From: Branchiostoma floridae
Lineage: Eukaryota > Chordata > Leptocardii > Amphioxiformes > Branchiostomatidae
DNA length: 64,000 nt
Direction of reading: 5' to 3'
Assembly: GCF_000003815.2 (NCBI RefSeq)
Contig: NC_049989.1
Location: 2,035,644-2,099,643 of the forward strand
Shown here piece by piece: positions 21,560-30,624 of the stretch. The stretch's first letter is position 1, and every line of letters starts with the position of its first letter. A program made the position numbers and the translations under genes. The notes under the pieces were generated by a model. That model worked only from the letters and a program-made list of their open reading frames with translations, did no database searches and had not been told where the DNA came from.

Positions 21560-22212
21560 TTGAGGTAGTGGTTTGGGCATTGGGTGAAATGCTTTCCCTG
21601 TCCCTGGTACTGAAATGCTATTCCTGTCCCTGGTCCTGAAATGCTATCCCTGGTTCTGAAATGCTTTCCCTGGTTCTGAAATGCTTTCCCTGGTTCTGAA
21701 ATGCTTTCCCTGGCCCTGCTACTTAAACCCTATCCCTGTCCCTGGTTCTGAAATGCTATCCCTGTCTCTGGCCCTGAAATGCTATCTCTGACCTTGCTAC
21801 TGAAATGCTATCCCTGTCATTGGTTCTGAAATGATTTCCCTGTCCATGGTTCTGAAGTGCTATCCATGTCCCTGGTACTGAAATGCTATTCCTGTCCCTG
21901 GTCCTAAAGTGCTCTCCCTGGTTCTGAAATGCTTTCCCTGGTTCTGAAATGCTTTCCCTGTCCCTGCTACTGAAACCCCATCCCTGTCCCTGGTTCTGAA
22001 ATGCTATCCCTGTCCCTGGTCCTGAAATGCTAGCCCTGGTACTGAAATGCTGTCCCTGGTACTGAAATTCTATCCCTGTCCCTGCTACTGAAATGCTCTC
22101 ACCGTAATTGGAACTAAAATGCTATCCCTGTTCCTGGTCGTGAAATGCTATCCCTGTCCCTGGTCATGAAATCCTGTCCCTGGTCCTAAAATGCTATCCC
22201 CTTCCCTGGTTC
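21560..22212 (+). repeat. Degenerate CCCTG(G)TTCTGAAATGCTAT minisatellite
   Basis: About 650 bases of imperfect 17- to 25-base units built from 'tgaaatgctatccctg' and 'tccctggttc', filling most of the short intron between two BCAS3 exons. Unit length varies by a optional 'tccctggtcc' block. Confidence 0.85.
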
Positions 22213-22246
22213 TGTAAGATATAGATTGTATCATGTAGTAGATAAT

Positions 22247-22265
22247 GTTGTTGTTGTTGTTGTTT
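22247..22265 (+). repeat. (GTT)n microsatellite at a splice acceptor
   Basis: Five to six GTT units end four bases before the TTTACAG acceptor of the 22270 exon and supply its T-rich tract. Length changes here could alter acceptor strength. Confidence 0.8.
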
Positions 22266-22269
22266 ACAG

Positions 22270-22409
22270 AGTGCAGCCTGTACGGTCCCAGCCCGTCCCC
22301 ACCCCCCAGTCCGGTAGGACGTCCCACACAGCCCCAGGGTTCGAGCCTCTCGGACATTCACCCGGCTCCAATGCTGCGTCCATGCCTCTTCTCATAGACT
22401 CTGGACCAG
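22270..22409 (+). CDS. BCAS3: BCAS3 exon, Pro/Ser-rich linker
   Basis: Starts after a GTT microsatellite and TTTACAG. It encodes (R)VQPVRSQPVPTPQSGR and a Gly/Pro/Ser-rich linker ending LLIDSGP, and closes with one base of a split codon at a GTATAT donor (22410). VQPVRS plus proline-rich sequence is the expected continuation of BCAS3. Length is 140 nt (1 + 46 codons + 1), and both phases agree with the neighbouring exons. The linker is probably disordered; no catalytic motif is expected. Unlike the exons on either side, this one has no tail duplication. Confidence 0.85.
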
Positions 22410-22439
22410 GTATATTTGGTAGATTTTGTCAGCCATGAC

Positions 22440-23020
22440 ATAGTGACTCTTTAGATAGAGGATGATGGTTAAACAAGAAGCATGTTACCTCCCTATAACC
22501 TCATTGGTTACCTCTAGTCATTACTGAATATGTTGTCGTGTCTGTTTTTAAATGCTCGTTTAATATAAAACCAAATGAAACTTGTACAGTCAATTTTTAA
22601 ATCGAGTAATATTTTATGCTCACAACAACTGGTGTAAATATGCTACTGTAAAAGAAGAATTATGCTAAACAAAGTTTAATATAGACGATATCGTAAGAAG
22701 CATAGTTGATTTTAAATATCAGTAGATAAACGATGTAATGTTGTAATGTAGTAAGGCTGTCAACCTGATTGTATTTTCCAGTGCAATTCAGTGCATGTGT
22801 TTGCGTGCACTGCGAAACTGTAAAACTTTGTATGTGAAATAAAAAATCAAATCATCATCAAAGTTCCAAATGTGTTAAAACAATCCGGTAGCATCTGTAA
22901 ACTCCTGAAACATGAAGTTATCATAAAGAACTGTGTACATTCTTTTTGATGAGTGGTGAGATAAAATTGTATGTTTGCAGTTCAGGAAAAAAACCAAGGG
23001 AACAATATGGTAATTTTTTG
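22440..23020. other. Intronic sequence, nothing recognised
   Basis: AT-rich; 'gcactgcgaaactgtaaaac' plus 'aataaaaaatcaaatcatca' near 22810-22855 may be a decayed LINE tail. Confidence 0.4.
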
Positions 23021-23132
23021 CCAATCAATAACAAAGTTTGATAAGATGCCCTTATTTTTATTACAGTAACATTTCCTCTACTTGGATGATATAACCGGAG
23101 TTAAACTTGTCGCATCTCCATCTCGGCTCCAG

Positions 23133-23168
23133 GAAGTTTTGACCGAGGCACGAGAGTGGTGGAGATCT
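23133..23168 (+). pseudogene. Truncated upstream copy of the 23286 BCAS3 exon
   Basis: Starts after CTCCAG like the real exon and encodes SFDRGTRVVEI, then hits TGA (23168-23170) and diverges. It belongs to a roughly 150-base tandem duplication that also covers the upstream intron: 'tttgataagatgccctta' near 23038 against 'tttgataagatgctctta' near 23191. The acceptor looks usable, but inclusion would end the protein at once. Confidence 0.8.
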
Positions 23169-23285
23169 GATCAGGAGTTTTTTTGCCAATGAAGTTTGAT
23201 AAGATGCTCTTATTTTTATTACTGTAACTTGGATAATATCACAGGCCCTGAGGTTTAACTTGTCGCATGTCCATCTATGTTCCAG

Positions 23286-23447
23286 GAAGTTTTGACCGAG
23301 GCACAAGAGTGGTGGAGATCTGCGGGAGCTGGCCGGAGTCTGGTCCGATGAGGGGAGCTGAGGTTCTGGAGGACAGGCTGAGGGAGTCCATCGCTGACGC
23401 CATGATCGAGTCTCCTACAAAGGAGAGACCGTCTATCCATAGGACAG
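23286..23447 (+). CDS. BCAS3: BCAS3 exon, conserved RLRESIADAM-ESP block
   Basis: Acceptor GTTCCAG, donor ACAG|GTAACA, length 162 nt with phase 1 at both ends. It encodes GSFDRGTRVVEICGSWPES, then a short linker and DRLRESIADAMIESPTKERP. The SFDR...EICGSWPE and LRE-ADAM-ESP patterns correspond to the tail of vertebrate BCAS3 and settle gene and frame. It sits in a cluster of local duplications: a truncated copy of its 5' half (23133-23168, with acceptor) upstream and three copies of its 3' half, each with the donor, downstream (23501-23584, 23636-23710, 23758-23846). This copy is taken as the real exon because it alone has both splice sites and an unbroken frame linking its neighbours. Confidence 0.87.
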
Positions 23448-23495
23448 GTAACACAGCTGCTGTGTAGTGTGTGTGTGTGGGGGGGGGGGATTTTT

Positions 23496-23846
23496 GGACA
23501 GGCTGATCTTGGTGATGTGGGAGTCCATTGCTGATACCATGATCGAGTCTCCTACAAAGGAGAGACCGTCCATCCACAGGACAGGTAACACAGCTGCTGT
23601 GTAGTGTGTGTGTGTGTGGGGGGAGGTATTTTTGGACAGGCTGAGGGAGTCCATCGCTGACGCCATGATCGAGTCTCCTACAAAGGAGAGACCGTCTATC
23701 CACAGGACAGGTAACACAGCTGCTGTGTAGTGTGTGTGTGTGGGGGGGGGTATTTTTGGACAGGCTGATCTTGGTGATGAGGGAGTCGATCGCTGATGCC
23801 ATGATCGAGTCTCCTACAAAAGAGAGACCGTCTATCCATAGGACAG
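23496..23846 (+). repeat. Three tandem copies of the 23286-exon tail, each with donor
   Basis: Units at 23501-23584, 23636-23710 and 23758-23846 repeat the exon end (GACAMIESP-coding bases through ACAG|GT) and the following intronic 'aacacagctgctgtgtag' plus a GTGTGTG-G run. The third copy keeps the donor but not the downstream tail. In all copies the 'ttttggacag' before the tail could act as an acceptor, but it would give a TGA immediately in the incoming phase. Confidence 0.85.
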
Positions 23847-23859
23847 GTACTATTCTGTG

Positions 23860-24750
23860 ATAGCTATGGCATGGGCTTATTGGGCCCCCTACGCGAGAGC
23901 TTGTGGCTGTTCACCTCTAACTCTGGCGATAACCAGTCCCTTTCCTACAGTTGCCAGTAGTGGCTCAGTGGTCTGTATCGCAATGAAAATCAGTCCAATA
24001 GGACCTCAGAAGTCCCCAGCTGCTGTGTAGTGTGTTTGTGTGTTTGGGGGAGTATGTTTTGTACCTGGACTGCACTATGGACAACCTCTGCATAAGGCCC
24101 CTTTTTCATTAGACGAAGATCGTATTGCGACTTTGCTGCAACCTAAGTTGGATTTATGTTACACTTAACTTCATAACTGAAGTGTGCCTGAAAAGACAAC
24201 ACTCATCATCAAAAGACAACAAAACATAAGCATTTCTAATGATATTTGTTTTTATCTCTAAAATTTGAAAAATACGGAAAATGCAACATGCCTGTGTTTT
24301 TGAAATCAAACATCTAGGCAACAGCAAAATCTACTTACACTCAACTTAATTTCATCAAAACATGTAAGCTTGTTGATTATAGAGTAAGGTACATTGCACA
24401 AAATATGACTGCTATTTCATAATTTCCAAGTAGAGGGAGCTGCAGAACCTTTACAACTGAAACATAACAACTATGAACAAAGGACTGAACTTTACAAGGC
24501 AAACAATTAGCATCTGTATCTAAAATTGAGACAGATCTTATTGTTTCCTTATATCGTCTTAGATTAAGGTATTTCACAGGCAGTTAAACAGTTATGACCA
24601 TACAGTTATGACCAAAATCTAGGTTTTGAGACCTGCTATCAAAACAATTGAGTTATTATTAACAAAACACTTTTCCAGTTAATACCAAGACACCTCACAA
24701 CTCACTTTGTATGTATCATTCGTAGCTAGGGAAAATGACAGCTCAGAGAC
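23860..24750. other. Intronic sequence before the LINE, nothing recognised
   Basis: AT-rich with a further 'agctgctgtgtagtgtgtttg' echo of the exon-tail repeats at 24018. Confidence 0.45.
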
Positions 24751-24759
24751 GACGGTATT

Positions 24760-24772
24760 CTACCGGTTTCGA
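24760..24772 (+). repeat. Left target-site duplication of the LINE
   Basis: CTACCGGTTTCGA, repeated exactly at 29889-29901 directly after the poly(A) tail. Confidence 0.9.
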
Positions 24773-25219
24773 TCGGTAGGTGGCGCTTACGGTAGAAGCC
24801 AGGTATTCAACGTCTCTCCGTATGTTGTTCCAAAGAATGAGTTTTTGATGTGATTTATCGCATCCAAAGGAGAACTTTTGAGTTGAAGTGTTGCAGAGAC
24901 AGTTTGTACAACTTCGAAGAAGATTTTTGGGGAGACGGGACCAGTTTCTCCAGGATTTTGGATCACAGACCTGCATAGGTGGGAGGGCGGAGAGTGCGTC
25001 CTTTGTTCTTGTGCAGACAACGCACGCCGGTGTGTGCAATTAACGTATCCAGGACCACTACACCGAAGAAACGAAATCTCTCCAACAAACCGGTAAAATC
25101 CACTTATTTAACGAAATTGTGAACTATATAGAACTAAGAAAGGGCTGTACTGTGTATTTTGCACTTAGAGACAAGTTTGAGAGAGATAATTAGATTAGTT
25201 CAACCTCCTGAGCGCCACC
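24773..25219 (+). promoter_or_regulatory. 5' UTR / internal promoter region of the LINE
   Basis: Leader between the left target-site repeat and ORF1. In L1-type elements this region contains the internal promoter. I see no TATA box; the first bases (tcggtaggtggcgcttacgg) are GC-rich. The minus-strand open frames here carry no recognisable protein. Confidence 0.55.
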
Positions 25220-25987
25220 ATGCCACCAAAGAGAAACACAAACACTAACGCGGTCATGGACGAGGAAGTACCCGTTAGTGTAGCTTTTATGAAAGAGATG
25301 CTGGAACAACAAAAAATCTACTACAAAGATCTCCTGGACCAACAGGAAAAAAATTTCCGCTCATTTGTACAAATAATAACAGATTCAACCAATCAAAGGA
25401 TGGATAATCTCGTCAGAGAGATGCAGGATTTAAAAAACAGTCTGAACTTCTCACAAGGAGAGCTCGGTGACATGAAAACGGTAAGTGGAAAGAACGTGGA
25501 CAAAATAAAACAGTTGGAACAAGACATCCTGACCTACAACAACGAAGTGACTGAGATTGTAAACAAAGTGGACTACATCGAGAACCAGTCACGAAGGAAC
25601 AATCTTATCTTCGATGGGATCAAAGACGACAAGAAGGAGACATGGGAACAATCTGAAGTCAAGGTTAAAGAAGTACTGAAGACCAAGTTGCGTCTGAACT
25701 CCGACGCAATAGAAATCGAACGGGCTCATCGTAATGGCAGACCAGGAGATCGACCACGCCCCATTGTTGTGAAGTTCTCACGCTTCAAGGACAAACAGAG
25801 CATATTAAGACACGCAAAACTGCTGAAAGGTACATCGATCTACATTAATGAAGACTACTCGGAAAGGATCAGACAAAAGAGGAAAGACTTACTACCAGCA
25901 CTACGGGCAGCTAGAGAACGAGGTCAAGTGGCTCACATACGGTATGATAAACTTGTGATCTCTGATCGCGGGACTGCCAACAACTAG
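25220..25987 (+). CDS. LINE ORF1 protein (RNA-binding, L1 ORF1p-like)
   Basis: 255 residues; start chosen at an ATG in a strong GCCACCATG context. Residues about 25-120 form a charged coiled coil. Residues about 126-192 match the RRM-like domain of L1 ORF1 proteins, opening with SRRNNLIFDGI and containing ERAHR and RPIVVKF. Residues about 193-245 fit the small C-terminal domain (YINEDYSERIRQKRK). Proteins of this type trimerise and coat the element's RNA, forming the particle in which ORF2 acts. The frame is uninterrupted. It is followed after 87 bases by ORF2 in the same frame, so ORF2 is probably translated by reinitiation or a separate entry; I cannot tell which. Confidence 0.92.
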   Translation: MPPKRNTNTNAVMDEEVPVSVAFMKEMLEQQKIYYKDLLDQQEKNFRSFVQIITDSTNQRMDNLVREMQDLKNSLNFSQGELGDMKTVSGKNVDKIKQLEQDILTYNNEVTEIVNKVDYIENQSRRNNLIFDGIKDDKKETWEQSEVKVKEVLKTKLRLNSDAIEIERAHRNGRPGDRPRPIVVKFSRFKDKQSILRHAKLLKGTSIYINEDYSERIRQKRKDLLPALRAARERGQVAHIRYDKLVISDRGTANN

Positions 25988-26074
25988 GACTGTACGGTAT
26001 TAGTTTTTACTATCCATATCAAGTCATGCTCTTGTTAATGCTTAGATATTTTTTTTTGTTATAACTCTTTTAAC

Positions 26075-29000
26075 ATGTCTTCATCAAACTCTCTAACGTC
26101 CAAATTAACGTTTATCTCCTTAAATGTTAGAGGTTTAAATAACAAACTGAAACGACAAAAAATATTTAGATGGATACATAACCAGAAAACAGACATAGCC
26201 TTTTTACAGGAATCTTTCTCGGCTAAAGAAAATGAAAAACTTTGGGCTAATGAATGGGGCGGGAAAATAGTTTTTAGCCATGGCACAGCTCACGGGAAAG
26301 GAGTAATGATGCTCTTTAACCCTGAAGCAGATATAGACTTAGAACAGACACTTCTTGATCAAGACGGTAGATACATAATGGTAAATGGTAGAGTAAACGA
26401 TAATGACGTAAGTTTAATTAACCTTTATTCACCAAACAAAAGGACAGAACAAGTGAAATTCTTCAAAGAAATTCACAAGCTAGCTCAAGAAAACGCTAGT
26501 GGGACAGTTATCATTGGCGGTGACTGTAATATTTCCCTAACAGAATTAGACAAGACAGGAGGAAGACCCATTGACGACAAAAATTATGCAATCAAAGAAA
26601 TGCAATGCCTATTAAAGTCTTTTAATCTGGCTGATGTATGGCGGGAAAAAAACCCCAATACTAGACAATACACTTGGCAAAATGAAAATATAAAATGTAG
26701 GCTAGATTACTGGTTTGCACCTTATAATTTAGTAAACTTAAGTGAATGTAGCATCAAGGTAGCGCCCGTCCCTGACCACAGGGCGGTAATAATGACAGTC
26801 AAGTCGCCTAGATATCAAAAGAGAGGGCCAGGATTTTGGCGTTTAAACAACTCTTTGTTAGAGGATCAAACTTTTGATAAAGAAATAACAGATCTACTCA
26901 CTAATATCAAGGACAAACTAAAAGATATCCAACAGCCTGGTATACAATGGGAGATGATTAAAATGGAAATAAGATCACTTAGTATTCAATACTCTAAAAA
27001 TAAAGCGCGCAGTCGCAAAAATGAGGAGAAAGAATTAGAAGAACAATTAAACTCCTTGATGAGGGAGACAGATGAATTTGATGATCCTGAAAAACAAAAA
27101 TTAATCTGTGAAACAAAAGAAAGGTTAGAAAGTATACAAACTCACAAAACTAAAGGTGCTATCATTAGAAGTAGATGCAATTGGAATGAACAAGGAGAGA
27201 AGAGTACAAAATACTTCTTCAACCTGGAAAAAAGAAACTACAAAGAAAAGACTATCTCGTCTTTGACTTTGGAAGACGGATCAATAACAACAGACCCTAA
27301 AACAATTTTATTGGAAGAAGCTGAGTACTATAAAAAACTATATACCTCTTGTTACCCAGACATGAAGGAATCAACTTATTTTTTAGACAATGATGACGTT
27401 AAAAAGTTAAACACTGAACAAAAGACCAGTTGTGATGGTGAAATGAAAGAGGTAGAACTGAGAAAAGCTTTACAAGCTATGTCAAAAAATAAAAACAAGT
27501 CACCAGGATGTGACGGTATCACGATAGAATTTTATATTAAGTATTGGAATTTACTAAAAGATTACCTTCTTAATACAATTAATGATGCGTACCACAATAA
27601 CTTACTACCCATCTCACTAAGACGTGGAGTAATAAGGCTAATTCCCAAGAAAGGGTTAGACACAAGTAATCTAGACAATTGGCGACCGATAAGTCTATTA
27701 AATGTAGATTATAAAATTGTCAGTAAAGCACTTACACTACGAATTGAACGTTTACTCCCTTTCCTAATACACGAAGACCAAACAGGGTTTGTCAAACAAA
27801 GATATATAGGGACAAACATCAGGCGTATTTATGACACAATAGATTATTACGATAAAAAGAAGAAACCGGGATTGTTGATGTTTCTGGACTTCAAAAAAGC
27901 TTATGATAGTATCGAACATTCCTTCATACTAAAAGTACTAGAAACTGTAAACTTTGGACACAACATGATCAAATGGGTTAAATTGCTATACACTGATATA
28001 ACAAGCTGTGTGCTTAATAATGGCTATATATCTCCATGGTTTAGTGTTCATAGAGGTGTAAGGCAGGGGGATCCACTGTCATCTAGCTTGTTTATAATCT
28101 GTATTGAAATGTTAGCTTCAGCAGTTAGAGCAGATATAAACATAAAAGGTTTACAAGTGTACGGTAGAATGCAAAAACTCTCAATGTACGCAGACGACAT
28201 GACATCACTACTACTAGATATACCCTCTGCACTGAAACTGTTAGAAACGTTGAACCTCTTTAAGGATTGTAGTGGTCTTGATCTAAATTATGGAAAAACT
28301 GAAGCTATGTGGATAGGCTCAAACAAAGATAGACAAGATAAGCCACTCCCTATCCGTTGGCCTGACGGTCCCATTAAAGCACTGGGCGCGCACTTTGGCC
28401 ATGACAGACATAGATGCTATAAGGAAGACCTTGATAAGAATTATACAAAAATGGTACAAGCGTGCAGCATATGGAAACAACGAAACTTGACCTTGATTGG
28501 TCGGATATTGATTGTGAAAACCATCGGCATCTCTAAGTTGATCTATATTTGTTCAGTCATGCATGTCCCTCCCCAATTTGTGAAACAAGTAAACGAATAC
28601 ATATTCAAGTATATCTGGCGAGAGAAACCTCCAAAAGTAAAAATGAAAACTCTGATTGGCAAAAAATGTCAAGGTGGACTTAAAATGATCGATTTTAATG
28701 TAATGAACAAGGCCTTAAAAGCCATATGGATTAAAAGATTTGTAATGGACCCATCAAAAGAAAAAGAGCACTTGTTTGCAAGATGGGGAGGTTTCTTGAT
28801 TTTCCGATGCAATTACGCTACTTCTCAGTTAGATCTTAACGACATACCCCTATTTTACAAAGATGTTTTAGTTGCATGGGAAGAAGTGATAGGATACGAA
28901 CCCAAAACACACAGACAAATATGTTCGCAAGTTTTGTGGAACAATAGATTTATTTTAGTAAAGAATGCACCGATATATTACAAAATCTGGATAGATGCCG

Positions 29001-29752
29001 GAATTATCTATCTGAATGATTTGTTGTACGAGGATGGATCTTTTCTTACAAACAAAGACCTACACAATTTATATGGTTTGACCATGGATTCACGACAAAT
29101 ATTGAATTACAATTCTATAAAAGCGGCAATACCAAAAAATTGGAAAGATAATATAAAAAACAATGGAAAAAAGTGCGCCTCTAAAAATATCATTGAATAC
29201 ACGGAGAGAATCCATCCCCTCACAACAACATGTAAGCAGATATACGATACCCTTATAGAAAAACAAGTTGTACCACCCACTAGAGAAAACGAAATCATAC
29301 GTAAAATTGGCAAAGACAACATCGAGAAAGTTTATACTACCGCCTTTATTGTCACTAAAGAAACCAATTTACAATATTTTCAGTACAAGATAATTCACCA
29401 TTTCCTACCTACAAACAGCTGGTTAAAAAAAACGAATCTAGTAAAAACCGACCGATGCAATAACTGTAAGGAAAAACATACCATAGTACATTTATTTGTG
29501 TACTGCAAAGAGGTTAAAATTTTTTGGAAGCAATTCTGTCTTTGGTGGAGGAGCTACGAAAACCAAGATATAGTGCTGGATGAAAATTTGATTGTGTATG
29601 GTGTATGCTGCCATCGTACTGCCAGTGCCACACTTATATATTATATTCTCTTGGCGAAATACTGTATATACCTATGTTATGTGAAAAACATGAAACCAAA
29701 CTTTGCGCATTTTAAGAACAGGGTAAATAATAGTATAGAAATAGCCTTGTAA
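26075..29752 (+). CDS. LINE ORF2: apurinic-type endonuclease plus reverse transcriptase
   Basis: 1225 residues, no interruption. Endonuclease domain about residues 10-245: N17 (LNVRG), E46 (LQES), Y118 (LYSPN), D150/N152 (GGDCN), and D234-H235 (PDHR), the exonuclease-III-family active-site set. Reverse transcriptase about residues 490-790: PKKG...NWRPISLLN, motif A with D605 (LDFKKAYDS), GVRQGDPLS, and motif C YADD at 705-708. Near the C-terminus a C-x2-C-x7-H-x4-C cluster (C1128, C1131, H1139, C1144) matches the cysteine knuckle of L1-clade ORF2 proteins. The enzyme nicks the target and copies the RNA into it. All key residues are present, so the copy may be competent. Start is the first ATG after a T-rich spacer. 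Confidence 0.95.
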   Translation: MSSSNSLTSKLTFISLNVRGLNNKLKRQKIFRWIHNQKTDIAFLQESFSAKENEKLWANEWGGKIVFSHGTAHGKGVMMLFNPEADIDLEQTLLDQDGRYIMVNGRVNDNDVSLINLYSPNKRTEQVKFFKEIHKLAQENASGTVIIGGDCNISLTELDKTGGRPIDDKNYAIKEMQCLLKSFNLADVWREKNPNTRQYTWQNENIKCRLDYWFAPYNLVNLSECSIKVAPVPDHRAVIMTVKSPRYQKRGPGFWRLNNSLLEDQTFDKEITDLLTNIKDKLKDIQQPGIQWEMIKMEIRSLSIQYSKNKARSRKNEEKELEEQLNSLMRETDEFDDPEKQKLICETKERLESIQTHKTKGAIIRSRCNWNEQGEKSTKYFFNLEKRNYKEKTISSLTLEDGSITTDPKTILLEEAEYYKKLYTSCYPDMKESTYFLDNDDVKKLNTEQKTSCDGEMKEVELRKALQAMSKNKNKSPGCDGITIEFYIKYWNLLKDYLLNTINDAYHNNLLPISLRRGVIRLIPKKGLDTSNLDNWRPISLLNVDYKIVSKALTLRIERLLPFLIHEDQTGFVKQRYIGTNIRRIYDTIDYYDKKKKPGLLMFLDFKKAYDSIEHSFILKVLETVNFGHNMIKWVKLLYTDITSCVLNNGYISPWFSVHRGVRQGDPLSSSLFIICIEMLASAVRADINIKGLQVYGRMQKLSMYADDMTSLLLDIPSALKLLETLNLFKDCSGLDLNYGKTEAMWIGSNKDRQDKPLPIRWPDGPIKALGAHFGHDRHRCYKEDLDKNYTKMVQACSIWKQRNLTLIGRILIVKTIGISKLIYICSVMHVPPQFVKQVNEYIFKYIWREKPPKVKMKTLIGKKCQGGLKMIDFNVMNKALKAIWIKRFVMDPSKEKEHLFARWGGFLIFRCNYATSQLDLNDIPLFYKDVLVAWEEVIGYEPKTHRQICSQVLWNNRFILVKNAPIYYKIWIDAGIIYLNDLLYEDGSFLTNKDLHNLYGLTMDSRQILNYNSIKAAIPKNWKDNIKNNGKKCASKNIIEYTERIHPLTTTCKQIYDTLIEKQVVPPTRENEIIRKIGKDNIEKVYTTAFIVTKETNLQYFQYKIIHHFLPTNSWLKKTNLVKTDRCNNCKEKHTIVHLFVYCKEVKIFWKQFCLWWRSYENQDIVLDENLIVYGVCCHRTASATLIYYILLAKYCIYLCYVKNMKPNFAHFKNRVNNSIEIAL

Positions 29753-29834
29753 GGTGATACAGTCTGATCACAACTACTTTTATGTATTATAATGTTATCT
29801 GATTGTTATGTGAATGTATTGTTATGTAAATGTT

Positions 29835-29852
29835 AATAAAGTTTGAAAAAAA

Positions 29853-29888
<36 letters not shown>
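29835..29888 (+). terminator. LINE poly(A) signal and tail
   Basis: AATAAA followed by GTTTG and a 40-odd-base A-rich tail interrupted by one TT, ending at the right target-site repeat. It could also cause premature polyadenylation of BCAS3 transcripts. Confidence 0.85.
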
Positions 29889-29890
<2 letters not shown>

Positions 29891-29901
29891 ACCGGTTTCG
29901 A
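29889..29901 (+). repeat. Right target-site duplication of the LINE
   Basis: Exact second copy of CTACCGGTTTCGA, directly after the poly(A) run; the flank then continues as ordinary AT-rich intron. Confidence 0.9.
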
Positions 29902-30052
29902 CTTTAATTTGTCTTTTTTTCTCACTTTGTATGTCTCTGTATGTTTTTAAATTGTAACATGAATATGAATGTACTGTTAATATGAATGTGTAGACCACAG
30001 GAAGAAGCCTCTTATGAGGCGTAAGTGTGGATCTAAATAAACTCAACTCAAC

Positions 30053-30301
30053 TCAGGGCTCTACATACAATTTAGGGTAAAATTGCACCAGTGAAAGTTG
30101 AACCAAAAGTTACTTGCACCAGAAGAAAATTACTTGCACAACCTAAAATAGTTATTCAAAGACATATAATATTCTTGATGTGTGTAAGCTTATTCTAATG
30201 CCAGGTAACAGTGGATAAAAGCAGTTTCGTCTGAGGGTGCTCGACCATACCAATTTTACATTGCACAAACTTGCATAGGCATGTGGTATTTCTAGCCCTA
30301 C
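30053..30301. mobile_element. MITE of the AGGGCTC...family, diverged copy
   Basis: Begins AGGGCTCTACAT and ends ATTTCTAGCCCT; the ends are inverted repeats. Inside are the 'ttgcaccag' and 'tgcacaaacttgcat' blocks shared with the copies at 12819 and 52814. Confidence 0.55.
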
Positions 30302-30368
30302 AAGTTACTACTGAAGCACAACACTTTAAGCAATGAAACTTCATAATGTTGAATGTTGTTCTGTACAG

Positions 30369-30541
30369 GTTCAAATTCCGGTCGCCGTGAGGTTCTTCAA
30401 CAGGAGGACCAGCTTAGCAGTAGTTCGGGGTCCGGAGGCAGCGCTCCTCGAACCCCGGCCACGTTTGACGCCCGGTCCTCCCCACCCCACTCTATAGACC
30501 ACGTGATGGTCTTTCCTCCCAGCACAGGGTCTCCCGACTGA
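30369..30541 (+). CDS. BCAS3: BCAS3 last coding exon with stop
   Basis: Acceptor CTGTACAG; the two first bases complete the Gly codon left open at 23447. It encodes SNSGRREVLQQEDQLSSSSG, then a Ser/Pro-rich tail ending in HVMVFPPSTGSPD and TGA at 30539-30541. It is joined to the previous exon across a 6.9-kb intron that contains the intact LINE. Similarity to the vertebrate C-terminus is weak here (low-complexity Ser/Gly), so assignment rests on phase, orientation and the open frame. The TGA is followed by G and a strong GTGAGC donor at 30543, so a 3'-UTR intron or a frame-changing splice form is possible. Three copies of the exon tail follow at 30625, 30741 and 30970. Confidence 0.7.
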
Positions 30542-30567
30542 GGTGAGCGTTAGTGTTAGGTCCTCTA

Positions 30568-30616
30568 GACCTTAGACCTTAGACCTTAGACCTTAGACCT
30601 TAGACCTTAGACCTTA
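30568..30616 (+). repeat. (CCTTAGA)n heptamer repeat
   Basis: About seven exact ACCTTAG heptamers follow the stop codon of BCAS3; two more precede a later exon-tail copy near 30718. Confidence 0.9.
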
Positions 30617-30624
30617 GCATTCCA

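Larger units (their letters stand above)
24773..29888 (+). mobile_element. Full-length L1/Tx1-type LINE, apparently intact
   Basis: A 5.1-kb non-LTR retrotransposon in the sense orientation inside a BCAS3 intron. It has a 447-base 5' UTR, ORF1, an 87-base spacer, ORF2, a short 3' UTR with AATAAA at 29835-29840, and a poly(A) tail. It is flanked by an exact 13-base direct repeat. Both ORFs are open from end to end, which is unusual for a LINE copy and points to recent insertion. The ORF1 layout (coiled coil, RRM-like domain, C-terminal domain) and the ORF2 endonuclease opening SLNVRGLN place it in the L1/Tx1 group; the exact clade is from memory and needs a tree. Its internal poly(A) signal lies in the sense strand of BCAS3. 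Confidence 0.93.

Noticed and set aside
23275-23802. 175-codon minus-strand frame
   Set aside because: Antisense of the BCAS3 exon and its tail copies; His/Thr runs come from the GTGTGG microsatellite.
30568-30616. Interstitial telomere repeat
   Set aside because: The unit is a heptamer ACCTTAG, not TTAGGG.
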